Shown one piece after another: positions 33,741 through 42,355 of a stretch of DNA of 64,000 nt. A program made the position numbers and the translations under genes. Every line of letters starts with the position of its first letter. The first letter of the stretch is position 1. This stretch comes from Roseiarcus sp963833955. GTDB taxonomy: Bacteria; Pseudomonadota; Alphaproteobacteria; Rhizobiales; Beijerinckiaceae. The DNA lies in contig CAWHZY010000011.1 in the NCBI GenBank assembly GCA_963833955.1, forward strand, positions 186,001 through 250,000, given 5' to 3'. The notes under the pieces were generated by a model. That model had not been told where the DNA came from and ran no database searches. It saw nothing but the letters and a program-made list of their open reading frames with translations.

Positions 33741-35990
33741 TCACGGCGTTCCGAATAGCTTGCTGAGCAGCCCTTTGTCGTGCGCCGAGGGTCCGCGACC
33801 CGCATTCGGAATCTCTGCGGGCGGAAGCAGGTCGCCGTCCGCGGCGCCCCCGGGCGCTCCTCGGGGACCGATCGTTCTCACTTGCGGTGTGAAGGCCTGT
33901 GGAGCAAACGGCGCCGGCTGCGGCGAACGCCCACCGCGTCCGCCCGTCCCCGGCTGCGGCCCGGTGAGGTTAAGAGGGGGCGGAAGCGCAGCGTCCGGAC
34001 TCTGCGTCTCCGCGCCGCGCCATGCTCCGAGCGGCAAGCCGGCGACCGGCACGCCCTCATGCGCGGCCTTCATGAACCGGCTCCAGATCTCGACCGGCAG
34101 ATTGCCGCCCGACACTTTCCTGGTCGGCGACGAGTCGTCGTTGCCGAGCCAGACTCCGGCCACCAGATAGCTCGTGTAGCCGAGAAACCAGGCGTCGCGC
34201 CAATCCTGGCTGGTCCCGGTCTTGCCGGCGGCCTGCCAGCCCGGCAGCTCGGCTTTGCGGGCAGTGCCGGTCAGCAGCGTCTCCTGCATCATCTGGTTCA
34301 TCATCGCCACATATTGCGGGTCGATGACGCGACCGAAATTCGCATTGCGCCGCGCATAGAGCTGCTTGCCGTTCGCCGTGCGCACGCGTGTGATCACATG
34401 CGGCTGGACGCCAAGGCCGCCATTGGCGAAAGCCGCGTAAGCGGAGACCATCTCAAGCGGCGTCACGTCCGAGGAACCGAGCGCGATCGAGGGAACAGCG
34501 TCAAGGTCGGAAGTGATGCCGAGCCGGTGCGCCGTCGCAACCACCGTCTTCGGCCCGACTTCCTGCCCCAAGCGCACGGCGACCGTATTGAGCGAGAGCG
34601 CCAGCGCCTTGGTGAGCGTCACGGGGCCGAAATATTCGTGTGAATAATTCTCCGGGCTCCAGCCTTTGATCGAGATCGGCGCGTCGTCGCGCACGGTGTC
34701 GGGAGTGAGGCCCTTCTCCAGCGCCGCGAGATAGACGAAGGGCTTGAAGGACGAACCGGGCTGGCGCTTGGCGGCGACCGCGCGATTGAACTGGCTGTCG
34801 GCATAGTTGCGCCCGCCAACCATCGCCTTGACCGCACCATTGGGATCGAGCGCGACGAGCGCCCCCTGCTCGACGCCGAACTTGGCGCCTTTCGCGTTGA
34901 GCTCGTCGGTCAGCGCGTGCTCCGCTTCGGCTTGCATCTTGAGGTTGATCGTGGTCGTCACCACGATATCCTCGTCGATCGCGCCGACCGTGTCGTTGAG
35001 CGCGTCCATCACATAGTCGGCCGCGTAGTTGATCGAGCCAGCGCTCTTGTCGCGCTTGACCTGCGCCGGATTGGCGAGCGCCGCCTTGGCCATCGCCTCG
35101 GTGATATGGCCTTGTTCGGCCATCGCCGTGATGACCTGCGCCGCGCGCTCGTTGGCCCCCTGGAGGTTGCGGTCGGGCGCAAGCCTGGTCGGCGACTTCA
35201 TGAGCCCGGCGAGGACCGCGGCTTCCGACAGCGTCACGAACCGCGCGCTCTTGCCGAAATATTTCTGCGCCGCGGCTTCGACCCCATAGGCGCCCGAGCC
35301 GAAATAGACGCGGTTCAGATAGAGTTCGAGGATCTGGTCCTTTGAGTAGCGGCGCTCGAGCCAAAAGGCCAGGATCGCCTCCTGGATCTTGCGCGGCAGC
35401 GTGCGCTCTCGAGTGAGAAACAAATTCTTGGCGAGCTGCTGGGTCAGGGTCGAGCCGCCCTCGATGCCGCCGCCTCCGACCACGTCGCGCAGGAGCGCGC
35501 GCGACATGCCGATCGGATCGACGCCATTATGCTCATAAAAGCGCCGGTCCTCGATGGCCACGAACGCCTTGGGCAAATACGGCGGCAGGTCGATGAGCCT
35601 GACCGCCGGGCCGCCTGTATCGCCACGATTGGCGATGAGCGAGCCGTCGTCGGAGAGGATGGCGATGTTGGGCGGCCGCTTGGGCACCGCGAGCTGATCG
35701 ATCGGCGGCAGCTGGCTCGCGTAATAGGCGAAAAGCCCGCCGAGGAAGACAGCGCCCCAAACCCAGAGGACGACGCCCCAATAGGCGAGGTGGCCGAAGA
35801 CCGACCGGCGCCGCCTGCCGCGCTTCGCGCCCGAGGCGGATCGTGAGGGAACGTTCCTTTTCTTGCGGCTGCTGGTCGGCGGGCGGTCAGCGGGATCGGC
35901 GCGAAGATCGCCTCCGACGGCTCCGCCGGCGCGCGAATCGAGGCGCGGCTCGATCCGTGTCCGGGTTTTCTTACCGCCTCGGCCGAACAT
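33741..35990 (-). CDS. mrcA: Penicillin-binding protein 1A (bifunctional class A PBP)
   Basis: This 749-residue cell-wall synthase has a basic cytoplasmic N-tail, one membrane helix (about residues 67-90), and a glycosyltransferase domain with catalytic E147 in AIEDRRFYEHNG. The transpeptidase has the catalytic motifs SSFK (S413), SLN (466-468) and KTGT (590-593). A Pro/Gly-rich C-terminal tail follows. The start is the ATG at 35990; the same frame is open for 98 further codons upstream, but that part is low-complexity and non-homologous. It polymerises and cross-links peptidoglycan. Confidence 0.93.
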   Translation of the reverse strand: MFGRGGKKTRTRIEPRLDSRAGGAVGGDLRADPADRPPTSSRKKRNVPSRSASGAKRGRRRRSVFGHLAYWGVVLWVWGAVFLGGLFAYYASQLPPIDQLAVPKRPPNIAILSDDGSLIANRGDTGGPAVRLIDLPPYLPKAFVAIEDRRFYEHNGVDPIGMSRALLRDVVGGGGIEGGSTLTQQLAKNLFLTRERTLPRKIQEAILAFWLERRYSKDQILELYLNRVYFGSGAYGVEAAAQKYFGKSARFVTLSEAAVLAGLMKSPTRLAPDRNLQGANERAAQVITAMAEQGHITEAMAKAALANPAQVKRDKSAGSINYAADYVMDALNDTVGAIDEDIVVTTTINLKMQAEAEHALTDELNAKGAKFGVEQGALVALDPNGAVKAMVGGRNYADSQFNRAVAAKRQPGSSFKPFVYLAALEKGLTPDTVRDDAPISIKGWSPENYSHEYFGPVTLTKALALSLNTVAVRLGQEVGPKTVVATAHRLGITSDLDAVPSIALGSSDVTPLEMVSAYAAFANGGLGVQPHVITRVRTANGKQLYARRNANFGRVIDPQYVAMMNQMMQETLLTGTARKAELPGWQAAGKTGTSQDWRDAWFLGYTSYLVAGVWLGNDDSSPTRKVSGGNLPVEIWSRFMKAAHEGVPVAGLPLGAWRGAETQSPDAALPPPLNLTGPQPGTGGRGGRSPQPAPFAPQAFTPQVRTIGPRGAPGGAADGDLLPPAEIPNAGRGPSAHDKGLLSKLFGTP

Positions 35991-36158
35991 CGCTGATCCC
36001 GCTCGCGGCGTCTCCTTGAGGAAGGAGCTTCGGGCGAAACGCGCCCCGCCAGGTCGCGGAGCGTAAGGCTCGCGGTTTAAGGGCCGGTAAAGCTTACGCC
36101 GGAATTGACGAAGCAGCGAAAATCCTTGAGGACACGGGTTTCGTATCGCTTCCGCGCC

Positions 36159-36469
36159 CTTGCGCGCGCCGACGCGGCTTGGCAGAGACGAAGAAGGCCT
36201 CGACGCGCCAACGTCGAAGCCCTCTTCCCCTCCCTTCCACAAGGAGGGGGCGATTGGTGAAGACCCCGTCGCGATGGCTTCCAAACCCGTCGCGGCGGCC
36301 CATTTCTTTCTAGCACAGACGGCATCCCTGGCAACCCACAGGCTTGCATGCTGACGGTCCTCAATAACCGGTCAGCAACGCTCGATGCTCCTTGACCGGA
36401 TCGCTGTCATCCGAAAGGAACGTTGACAAAGGGGGAGCGCGCTCTTGCGCGCGCCGACGGGGCTTGGCA
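36159..36469. repeat. 26-bp direct repeat pair flanking the PBP1A/dnaN intergenic region
   Basis: Both copies (36159-36184 and 36444-36469) begin CTTGCGCGCGCCGACG and end GGCTTGGCA, differing at one base of 26 (C versus G at position 17). They lie 285 bases apart in the same orientation. Either they are two copies of one interspersed element or they flank an inserted segment. Confidence 0.6.
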
Positions 36470-36473
36470 AGGT

Positions 36474-36496
36474 CCGCGCCCCCTTACGGGGCGCGG
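36474..36496. promoter_or_regulatory. 9-bp GC hairpin upstream of dnaN
   Basis: CCGCGCCCC-cttac-GGGGCGCGG is a perfect 9-bp stem with a 5-base loop, ending 30 bases before the dnaN ATG. It directly follows the second copy of the 26-bp repeat, so both may belong to one palindromic element. If transcribed it would fold in the dnaN leader. Confidence 0.45.
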
Positions 36497-36526
36497 CAGA
36501 CGTCAGAGACTTCAGGATTTCAAGCG

Positions 36527-37645
36527 ATGAAGGTCACCATCGAGCGTTCGGTCCTGCTTAAAGCGCTTGGGCACGTGCATCGCATCGTCGAGCGGCGGAA
36601 TACCATTCCGATCCTCGCCAATGTGCTGATCGAAGCTAAGGACGGTCGATTAGCGCTAAAGAGCACGGACCTCGATCTTGAGGCCTCCGAGTCGGTTTCC
36701 GCCGACGTCGCCCAGAATGGCGCAACGACCGTTCCCGCCCACGTGATTTACGATATCGTGCGCAAGCTCCCGGACGGAGCGCAGGCGAGCCTCGAGACGA
36801 CCGGCGACGCCGGACAGCTCGTCCTGCGCTCAGGCCGGTCGCGGTTCACCCTGCAGGCCTTGCCCGCCTCCGATTTTCCCGATCTGACCTCGGGCGAATT
36901 TTCACACCGGTTCGCATTGCCTGCCACGGAGCTCAAACGCCTGATCGAAAACACCCAGTTCGCCATTTCGACCGAGGAGACGCGGTATTACCTGAACGGG
37001 ATCTACCTCCACACCGTCGACATCAGCGGGACGCCGATGCTGCGGGCGGTGGCGACCGACGGCCATCGCCTGGCGCGCGTCGAAACTCAAGCGCCGGAAG
37101 GATCCGTTGGCGTCCCTGGCGTTATCGTGCCCCGGAAAGCCGTGAACGAAGTGCAGAAGCTGCTCGAAGACTTGAGCCAGGACGTGACGGTTGAGATTTC
37201 GACGGCCAAGGCGCGCTTTCAATTCGGCGATGTCGTGCTGACGACGAAGCTGATCGACGGCACCTTCCCCGACTATGCACGCGTCATTCCGACCGGCAAC
37301 GATAAGCTTTTGGTCGTCGACAGGGATCCGTTCAAGAATGCAGTCGATCGGGTTGCGACCCTCTCGTCCGAGCGCGGCCGGGCGATCAAGCTTGCGATCG
37401 CTGAAGGCAAGATTACGCTGTCGGTCAATAATCCCGACTCAGGCTCAGCCAGCGAGGAGATCGAGGCCGACTACGATTCTGCCCCGATCGATATCGGCTT
37501 TAACGCCCGCTATCTGCTCGACATCGTGGGTCAGTTGTCGTCCGACACCGCCTCGATCCGTTTGGCCGATCCCGGGTCGCCCACCCTCATCCAGGATCGC
37601 GAAGGAGCGGCTGCGCTTTTCGTGCTGATGCCGCTCAGGGTATAA
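36527..37645 (+). CDS. dnaN: DNA polymerase III beta sliding clamp
   Basis: This 372-residue clamp has three repeated processivity folds, with the typical start MKVTIERSVLLKALGHVHRI and end ALFVLMPLRV. Conserved stretches include RNTIPILANVLIEA and AVATDGHRLA. It forms the ring that tethers the replicative polymerase to DNA. The start is the ATG at 36527, with AGGA about nine bases upstream, not an upstream in-frame codon. It stands apart from dnaA and recF in this window; instead three radical SAM genes follow, the first only nine bases downstream. Confidence 0.96.
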   Translation: MKVTIERSVLLKALGHVHRIVERRNTIPILANVLIEAKDGRLALKSTDLDLEASESVSADVAQNGATTVPAHVIYDIVRKLPDGAQASLETTGDAGQLVLRSGRSRFTLQALPASDFPDLTSGEFSHRFALPATELKRLIENTQFAISTEETRYYLNGIYLHTVDISGTPMLRAVATDGHRLARVETQAPEGSVGVPGVIVPRKAVNEVQKLLEDLSQDVTVEISTAKARFQFGDVVLTTKLIDGTFPDYARVIPTGNDKLLVVDRDPFKNAVDRVATLSSERGRAIKLAIAEGKITLSVNNPDSGSASEEIEADYDSAPIDIGFNARYLLDIVGQLSSDTASIRLADPGSPTLIQDREGAAALFVLMPLRV

Positions 37646-37654
37646 GGGGGATTC

Positions 37655-38077
37655 TTGAACGTTTTCCGGTGGTTGCGTTACGGCCCATGGCTCGCCCAGG
37701 TGGTCGTGACGCGGCGGTGCGACCTGAAATGCGGTTACTGCACCGAGTACGACCGGACTTCCGATCCGGCGCCGTACGACGAACTCGCTTCACGCCTCCC
37801 GAAGCTCGCGGAGCTCCGTGCGTGGGCGGTCTGCCTGACAGGCGGCGAGCCGACCATGCACCCGCGCCTGCCGGACCTCGTCGCCGAGATGAGGAGGCTG
37901 GGTTTCAAGCGGCGCATGCTGATCACGAACGGATGGCGGCTGACGCGGGACCTCATCGACGCCCTCGATCGGACGGTTCGAGCTTGCCAAGAGCGCGATG
38001 CGGTTGTTGGCTGGACCTTGACCGGCGGCAATCAGGCGGATGTCGGTTCAATCTCGTTGAGGAGTGGGACATGGTGA
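37655..38077 (+). CDS. Truncated radical SAM protein (paralogue of the third gene)
   Basis: This 140-residue frame starts at a TTG with AGGGGG immediately upstream. Residues 1-105 are the N-terminal part of a radical SAM enzyme: the [4Fe-4S] ligands are C22, C26 and C29 (CDLKCGYC), followed by LTGGEPTMHP and RRMLITNGWRLT. It is more than half identical over this stretch to the gene at 39066. After LIDALDR the similarity ends and an unrelated tail follows, so the SAM barrel and the C-terminal cysteines are missing. It overlaps the next gene by seven bases. Probably a duplicated, truncated copy. Confidence 0.7.
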   Translation: MNVFRWLRYGPWLAQVVVTRRCDLKCGYCTEYDRTSDPAPYDELASRLPKLAELRAWAVCLTGGEPTMHPRLPDLVAEMRRLGFKRRMLITNGWRLTRDLIDALDRTVRACQERDAVVGWTLTGGNQADVGSISLRSGTW

Positions 38078-39069
38078 CGCCACAGATGGTCCTGCGAGGA
38101 GCCATCGCCCGGACGGGTGTCAGGCCCTTCCCCCTGTCCCTGACGTACGAAGTCACATGGCTCTGCAATCTGTCCTGCGGTTATTGCGACCGCCATACAC
38201 CCATGCGCAATGAGTTGACACAGGAGGAGATCTTTTCGGCGCTGGAGGAGTTCCGTATGCTTGGAATGCTCCACACCCACCTTGACGGTGGTGATCCCCT
38301 GACCCATCGGCACATCGATGAGATCGTCGACTGGCTCACCCAACGAGGGATTACCGTATCGCTGAACAGCAACGGTATTCTCGTACCAAAGAAACTTCAC
38401 ACGATTCGGAAGTTATCTCAGCTGAAGATTAGCCTCGACGGCCCCCCTGACAGTCACGATGCGATGCGGGGAACGGGGAGCTTTGAGAAAGCTCTCGCCG
38501 GCGCCACCGCCGCGCGAGATGCTGGTGTGAAGGTCGAGTTCACATGCACGATTGGCCAGCATAATGCTCACACGATCGAGCCGCTGATCGACATCGCATC
38601 CGCCGTCAGTATCCCGGTGGTCTTTCAACCAGCGTTGAACAGTTTATTTCTTGGCGCCGATCGCGATGGATCCTCGTGGCAGCTGGATGTCCAGTCCATT
38701 CGCGCCGCGTTCGCTCGGATTGAGCAGATAAAACGCCGGAGCAAAGTGGTCGGCAATGGCTGGTCCAGCCTCAGGCATTTTCGGCGCTTCCCAGAGGACA
38801 CGCCACCCCCGTGCGCGGCCGGCTGGGTGATGGCGACCATGGACCCTGAAGGGGTCCTCTTTTCCTGCCCGCAGCTCAACCGGAGCGACCGATCGAACAG
38901 CGTCACACGGCTCGGGGCGGCGACGGCATTCGCCAATCTGTCCCGAACGGGCTGTGGCCAATGCTGGTGCGCGCGCCTGGTCGAGGGAAATTATGCCTGG
39001 GGGATGCGCGTCGATCGCATGCTCCCGCCGTTCGAACGCTCGCCGCGCCAATCCAGGGGCGCCGCGTGA
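38071..39069 (+). CDS. Radical SAM protein with SPASM-like C-terminal cysteines
   Basis: This 332-residue protein has a radical SAM cluster motif CNLSCGYC (C32, C36, C39), then LDGGDPLTHRHIDEIV and LKISLDGPPDSHDAMRGTGS. The C-terminal part is cysteine-rich (CAAGWVMATMDPEGVLFSCP, later CGQCWCA), resembling SPASM/twitch auxiliary-cluster domains of peptide- or cofactor-modifying enzymes. The ATG at 38071 has GAGGAG seven bases upstream. It overlaps both neighbours, its stop overlapping the next start as GTGA. No substrate or precursor peptide is evident. Confidence 0.82.
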   Translation: MVTPQMVLRGAIARTGVRPFPLSLTYEVTWLCNLSCGYCDRHTPMRNELTQEEIFSALEEFRMLGMLHTHLDGGDPLTHRHIDEIVDWLTQRGITVSLNSNGILVPKKLHTIRKLSQLKISLDGPPDSHDAMRGTGSFEKALAGATAARDAGVKVEFTCTIGQHNAHTIEPLIDIASAVSIPVVFQPALNSLFLGADRDGSSWQLDVQSIRAAFARIEQIKRRSKVVGNGWSSLRHFRRFPEDTPPPCAAGWVMATMDPEGVLFSCPQLNRSDRSNSVTRLGAATAFANLSRTGCGQCWCARLVEGNYAWGMRVDRMLPPFERSPRQSRGAA

Positions 39070-40070
39070 GCCCCGAAGGTCTGGATCTCGCGGCGCCCCA
39101 GTCGCCCAGCATCGCGCCCGGAACGAGCTCCCAACTCATCTCCTGGCTGGATTGGCTCCGCTATGGACCGTTCCTGGCGCAGATGATCGTCACCCGGCGA
39201 TGCAATCTTACCTGCGGCTATTGCACGGAATACGACAAAACCTCTGAACCCGTTCCCTTTGACGTCCTGCGGCAACGGCTCGAACTGCTCCGCGACCTTC
39301 GCACCTGGGCCGTCTCCCTGATGGGTGGCGAGCCAACCCTTCACCCCGATCTCCTCAAAATCTTCTCCACCATGCGCGCCCTGGGGTTCCGGCGCCGCAT
39401 GATGACGACGAATGGGCTCCTCCTCACCAAGGAGATTGTTGACGGACTCAACAACAGCGGCATGACCGACATGAGTCTGAGCATCGACGGGGTGAAGCGG
39501 AACGCGACAACCCGCAAGGTCCTCAACGTGCTGAGACGGAAGCTCGACATACTGGCTGAACGTGCACAATTCGACGTGGTCCTCAGCGCCGTCATTGGGA
39601 CTGCGCCTCGCGAGGAAGTTCTGGAGGTCGTCGAGTTTGCGAAGTCGCGCGGGTTCACACCCCGTCTTCTGGTCCTCCACAATGAAGACGGCCAGATGGG
39701 GTTGTCCTCCGAGGAGCTCGCCGTCTACGCGGAGGTCAAACAATTGTTTGGACGCCGAGTGACCGAGGAAGCGCACGGCTACCGTGAGCGCCTGATCCAG
39801 AATGGCCAAGCTCCATTCCGTTGTCGAGCGGGGGCACGGTATCTCTACATCGACGAGCTCGGAATGGTGCGGTGGTGCGCGCAGACCCGCATGGCGTTTG
39901 GAAAGAGGCTGTCCGCGTACGCCTTGGAGGATCTACGGCAACATTTCTATTCGGAGAAAGCCTGCAGCGACAAGTGTAGCGTGGGTTGCGTCCGGACGGC
40001 GTCTGCGCTCGACCAGTGGCGCTCCCAGCGGGGCCTTACTGACGCCCCGCGCGCGGCGACCGCATCATGA
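39066..40070 (+). CDS. Radical SAM protein with SPASM-like C-terminus
   Basis: This 334-residue radical SAM enzyme starts at a GTG overlapping the previous stop (GTGA). The cluster ligands are C46, C50 and C53 (CNLTCGYC), followed by LMGGEPTLHPDLL and DMSLSIDGVKRNATTRKVLN. The C-terminal part reads CRAGARYLYIDELGMVRWCA and then KACSDKCSVGC, a likely auxiliary-cluster motif set. It is a close paralogue of the truncated gene at 37655 and a distant relative of the middle gene. The operon with dnaN is a positional inference; function unknown. Confidence 0.82.
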   Translation: MSPEGLDLAAPQSPSIAPGTSSQLISWLDWLRYGPFLAQMIVTRRCNLTCGYCTEYDKTSEPVPFDVLRQRLELLRDLRTWAVSLMGGEPTLHPDLLKIFSTMRALGFRRRMMTTNGLLLTKEIVDGLNNSGMTDMSLSIDGVKRNATTRKVLNVLRRKLDILAERAQFDVVLSAVIGTAPREEVLEVVEFAKSRGFTPRLLVLHNEDGQMGLSSEELAVYAEVKQLFGRRVTEEAHGYRERLIQNGQAPFRCRAGARYLYIDELGMVRWCAQTRMAFGKRLSAYALEDLRQHFYSEKACSDKCSVGCVRTASALDQWRSQRGLTDAPRAATAS

Positions 40071-40580
40071 AGGCTTCCTGAAAGCCCTCAGATCACGGCT
40101 CAGGGCGTGACCGTCTCGTCCGTCGGCCTCCGCGCCCCGGCCTTGGCGCGCGCGCCTGGCGCACAAGTTTATGCGGCTCAATCATTCCAGCGGCTTAAGT
40201 GCGCTTTTGCGCAACTTTTCTTTGCCCATGGCCGCTAATCCCGCCCGCGCCATTTGCGAGTCCGTTTTGAGCAATTTCAAAGTCTTGCGGCGCCATCGCC
40301 GAGTCGTCCCACTTTTCTCTCCTTGGCCGCCGCGGTTGCGCCTTGTGCGGTTTCTCAGGATGAAGTCAGTCTGACTTGTCGATATATTCTGAAAAACTAT
40401 ACCAAATCCACGCCGGCCTGTCAAGCAATTGTCGGTTTCCGGATTGACGCGGCATCCGAGGACGGCTGGCTGATGAGGTCGACGGGCCAGCGACGAGAGA
40501 GCGTCGAAGCGGCGCCGCGTCTTCACCGTCAAGCGCGTCGGCGAGCGGGAGCTTAAGCCCATGAGGGGTCCTCGCGGCGC
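40071..40580. other. Gap downstream of the radical SAM genes
   Basis: No convincing gene is found in these 510 bases. The section 40381-40425 is notably AT-rich (ttctgaaaaactataccaaa). A short open frame on the minus strand across 40182-40562 is basic and low-complexity and has no ribosome-binding site. No small hydrophobic or Cys-rich peptide gene suited as a radical SAM substrate was recognised. Confidence 0.4.
40363..40377. promoter_or_regulatory. Palindrome AAGTCAG-T-CTGACTT
   Basis: A perfect 7-bp inverted repeat with a single central base lies at the edge of the AT-rich block, in the long gap after the radical SAM genes. Its compact form suits a dimeric regulator binding site. No adjacent gene start makes a target obvious. 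Confidence 0.3.
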
Positions 40581-41048
40581 CTAGCCGGCGAGCAGACCCT
40601 TCACGATCGCGCTCGCCTTCGCGAAGTCCATCTCTCCTGGATGAGCCGCCTTGAGCGCGTTGACGACCTTGCCCATGTCCTTGATGCTTGTCGCGCCGGT
40701 CGAAGCGATGGCGGACTTCGCGGCGGCGATCACCGCCGCCTCGTCCATTTGCTTGGGCAGGAATTCCCCGATCACCGCGATCTCCGCGTTTTCCTGCTCG
40801 GCGAGCTCTTTGCGTCCGGCCTCGGCGTAGATCGTTGCGGATTCCTGGCGGGATTTCATCATCTTGGTCAGCAGCGCGAGCTCATCGGCTTGACTGACGA
40901 TCTTGCCCGCGCCGCGCGCCTCGATCTCCCGGTCCTTGAGCGCCGCCATGATGAGGCGGAGCGCGCCGACGCGAACCTTGTCGCCTCCCTTCATCGCCTC
41001 TTTCATTCGCGTAGCGACGGAATCGCGCAACGGCGCTGAATTGGGCAT
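40581..41048 (-). CDS. GatB/YqeY-domain protein
   Basis: This 155-residue helical protein of the YqeY family is equivalent to the C-terminal tail domain of the GatB amidotransferase subunit. Typical stretches are ALRLIMAALKDREIEARG and GEFLPKQMDEAAVIAAAKSA, ending with ALKAAHPGEMDFAKASAIVK. YqeY proteins may interact with tRNA or modulate amidotransferase; the role is not settled. GAGGAG precedes the ATG. It is divergent from carA, a neighbourhood I recall from other alphaproteobacteria. Confidence 0.9.
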   Translation of the reverse strand: MPNSAPLRDSVATRMKEAMKGGDKVRVGALRLIMAALKDREIEARGAGKIVSQADELALLTKMMKSRQESATIYAEAGRKELAEQENAEIAVIGEFLPKQMDEAAVIAAAKSAIASTGATSIKDMGKVVNALKAAHPGEMDFAKASAIVKGLLAG

Positions 41049-41119
41049 GAGTCTCCTCGATCATTGGAACGGGGCGCCAAGCTTGACGCGCAGCAAGGGC
41101 GGCGCTTAAGCACAGCCGC

Positions 41120-42355
41120 ATGTCAAGCGCAACACGAACTGACCTCGCGCCAGCCAAGGACGATCCCCATTCCCCCTGGAGCCCGCGCATCGCGACGGGC
41201 GTGATCGTTCTTAGCGACGGCGCGGTGATCGAGGGCTTCGGGGTCGGCGCGACCGGCTCGGCGGTCGGCGAGATCTGCTTCAACACGGCGATGACGGGCT
41301 ATGAGGAGATCCTGACCGATCCCTCCTACGCCGCCCAGATCATCACCTTCACCTTCCCGCATATCGGGATCGTCGGCGTCAACGACGAGGACGTCGAAGT
41401 CGTCAATCCCGCGGCCGCGTCGGCGGCGATCGGCGCCATCATGCGCGCCGATATTTCGGGCCCGTCGAATTTTCGCGCTCACGGGCGGCTCGACAGCTGG
41501 CTTAAAGCGCGCGGGATCGTCGGCGTGACCGGCGTCGACACCCGCGCGCTGACGACGCTCATCCGGGAGCGGGGCATGCCGAACGCGGTCATCGCCCATT
41601 CGCCCGACGGCGCCTTCGACCTCGACGCGCTGCGCGCCAAAGCGGCCGCCTGGCCCGGCATCGACGGGATGGACCTCGTTCCAGCGGTGGGCTCGACCCA
41701 GCGCTACGATTGGGACGAGATGAGCTGGGCGCTGGAAAGCGGCTATAGCCGACGGGACGCGACACGTTTCCACGTCGTCGCGATCGACTACGGGACCAAG
41801 CGTAATATCCTGAGGCTCCTTAACGACTGCGGCTGCGCGGTGACGGTGGTTCCGGCAACGGCGAGCGCGGAGGACATCCTGGCGCTCAAGCCCGACGGAG
41901 TCGTGCTCTCCAACGGACCCGGCGATCCGGCGGCCACCGGCGAATACGCCGTGCCCACGATCCAAGCGCTCCTGGAGACGAAGGTTCCCCTCTTTGGGGT
42001 CTGCCTCGGCCATCAGCTCCTGGGGCTCGCGGTCGGCGCGCGGACCGTCAAGATGCCGCAGGGCCATCACGGCGCCAACCACCCGGTCAAGGACTTCACC
42101 ACCGGCAAGGTCGAGGTCGTGTCGATGAACCACGGCTTCGCGGTCGATCGGGCGAGCCTGCCGGGGAACGCCGAGGAAACGCATGTGTCGCTGTTCGACG
42201 GCTCGAATTGCGGCATTGCGCTTGCCGACCGGCCAGCCTTCTCCGTGCAATATCATCCCGAGGCCTCGCCGGGCCCGCGCGACAGCCATTATCTCTTCCG
42301 CCGGTTCGTGGATTTGATCGCCGCCTCCAAGGCCGAGGCGGCGCGAGCGGCCTAA
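41120..42355 (+). CDS. carA: Carbamoyl-phosphate synthase small (glutaminase) subunit
   Basis: This 411-residue subunit releases ammonia from glutamine for carbamoyl phosphate synthesis in arginine and pyrimidine pathways. The N-terminal CarA domain has TAMTGYEEILTDPSYAAQII. The C-terminal class I amidotransferase domain has its nucleophile C295 in FGVCLGHQLLG, with the His/Glu pair in QYHPEASPGP. The length is normal. carB is not adjacent. Its stop codon overlaps the stop of the converging flagellar-cluster gene. Confidence 0.97.
   Translation: MSSATRTDLAPAKDDPHSPWSPRIATGVIVLSDGAVIEGFGVGATGSAVGEICFNTAMTGYEEILTDPSYAAQIITFTFPHIGIVGVNDEDVEVVNPAAASAAIGAIMRADISGPSNFRAHGRLDSWLKARGIVGVTGVDTRALTTLIRERGMPNAVIAHSPDGAFDLDALRAKAAAWPGIDGMDLVPAVGSTQRYDWDEMSWALESGYSRRDATRFHVVAIDYGTKRNILRLLNDCGCAVTVVPATASAEDILALKPDGVVLSNGPGDPAATGEYAVPTIQALLETKVPLFGVCLGHQLLGLAVGARTVKMPQGHHGANHPVKDFTTGKVEVVSMNHGFAVDRASLPGNAEETHVSLFDGSNCGIALADRPAFSVQYHPEASPGPRDSHYLFRRFVDLIAASKAEAARAA

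Larger units (their letters stand above)
35991..36526. other. Intergenic region upstream of PBP1A and dnaN with repeats
   Basis: No gene is seen in these 536 bases, which separate divergent PBP1A and dnaN and must contain both promoters. They hold a 26-bp direct repeat (36159-36184 and 36444-36469), a REP-like block around 36217-36250 (cctcccttccacaaggaggg) and a strong hairpin at 36474-36496. These look like palindromic repeat debris and not coding sequence. Confidence 0.5.

Noticed and set aside
40182..40562. 126-codon basic open frame on the minus strand
   Set aside because: Arg/Lys/Ser-rich low complexity with no ribosome-binding site; more likely non-coding.
37646..40580. RiPP precursor peptide for the radical SAM trio
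   Set aside because: No short frame with a good ribosome-binding site and a Cys- or Gly-rich core was found between or after the genes.
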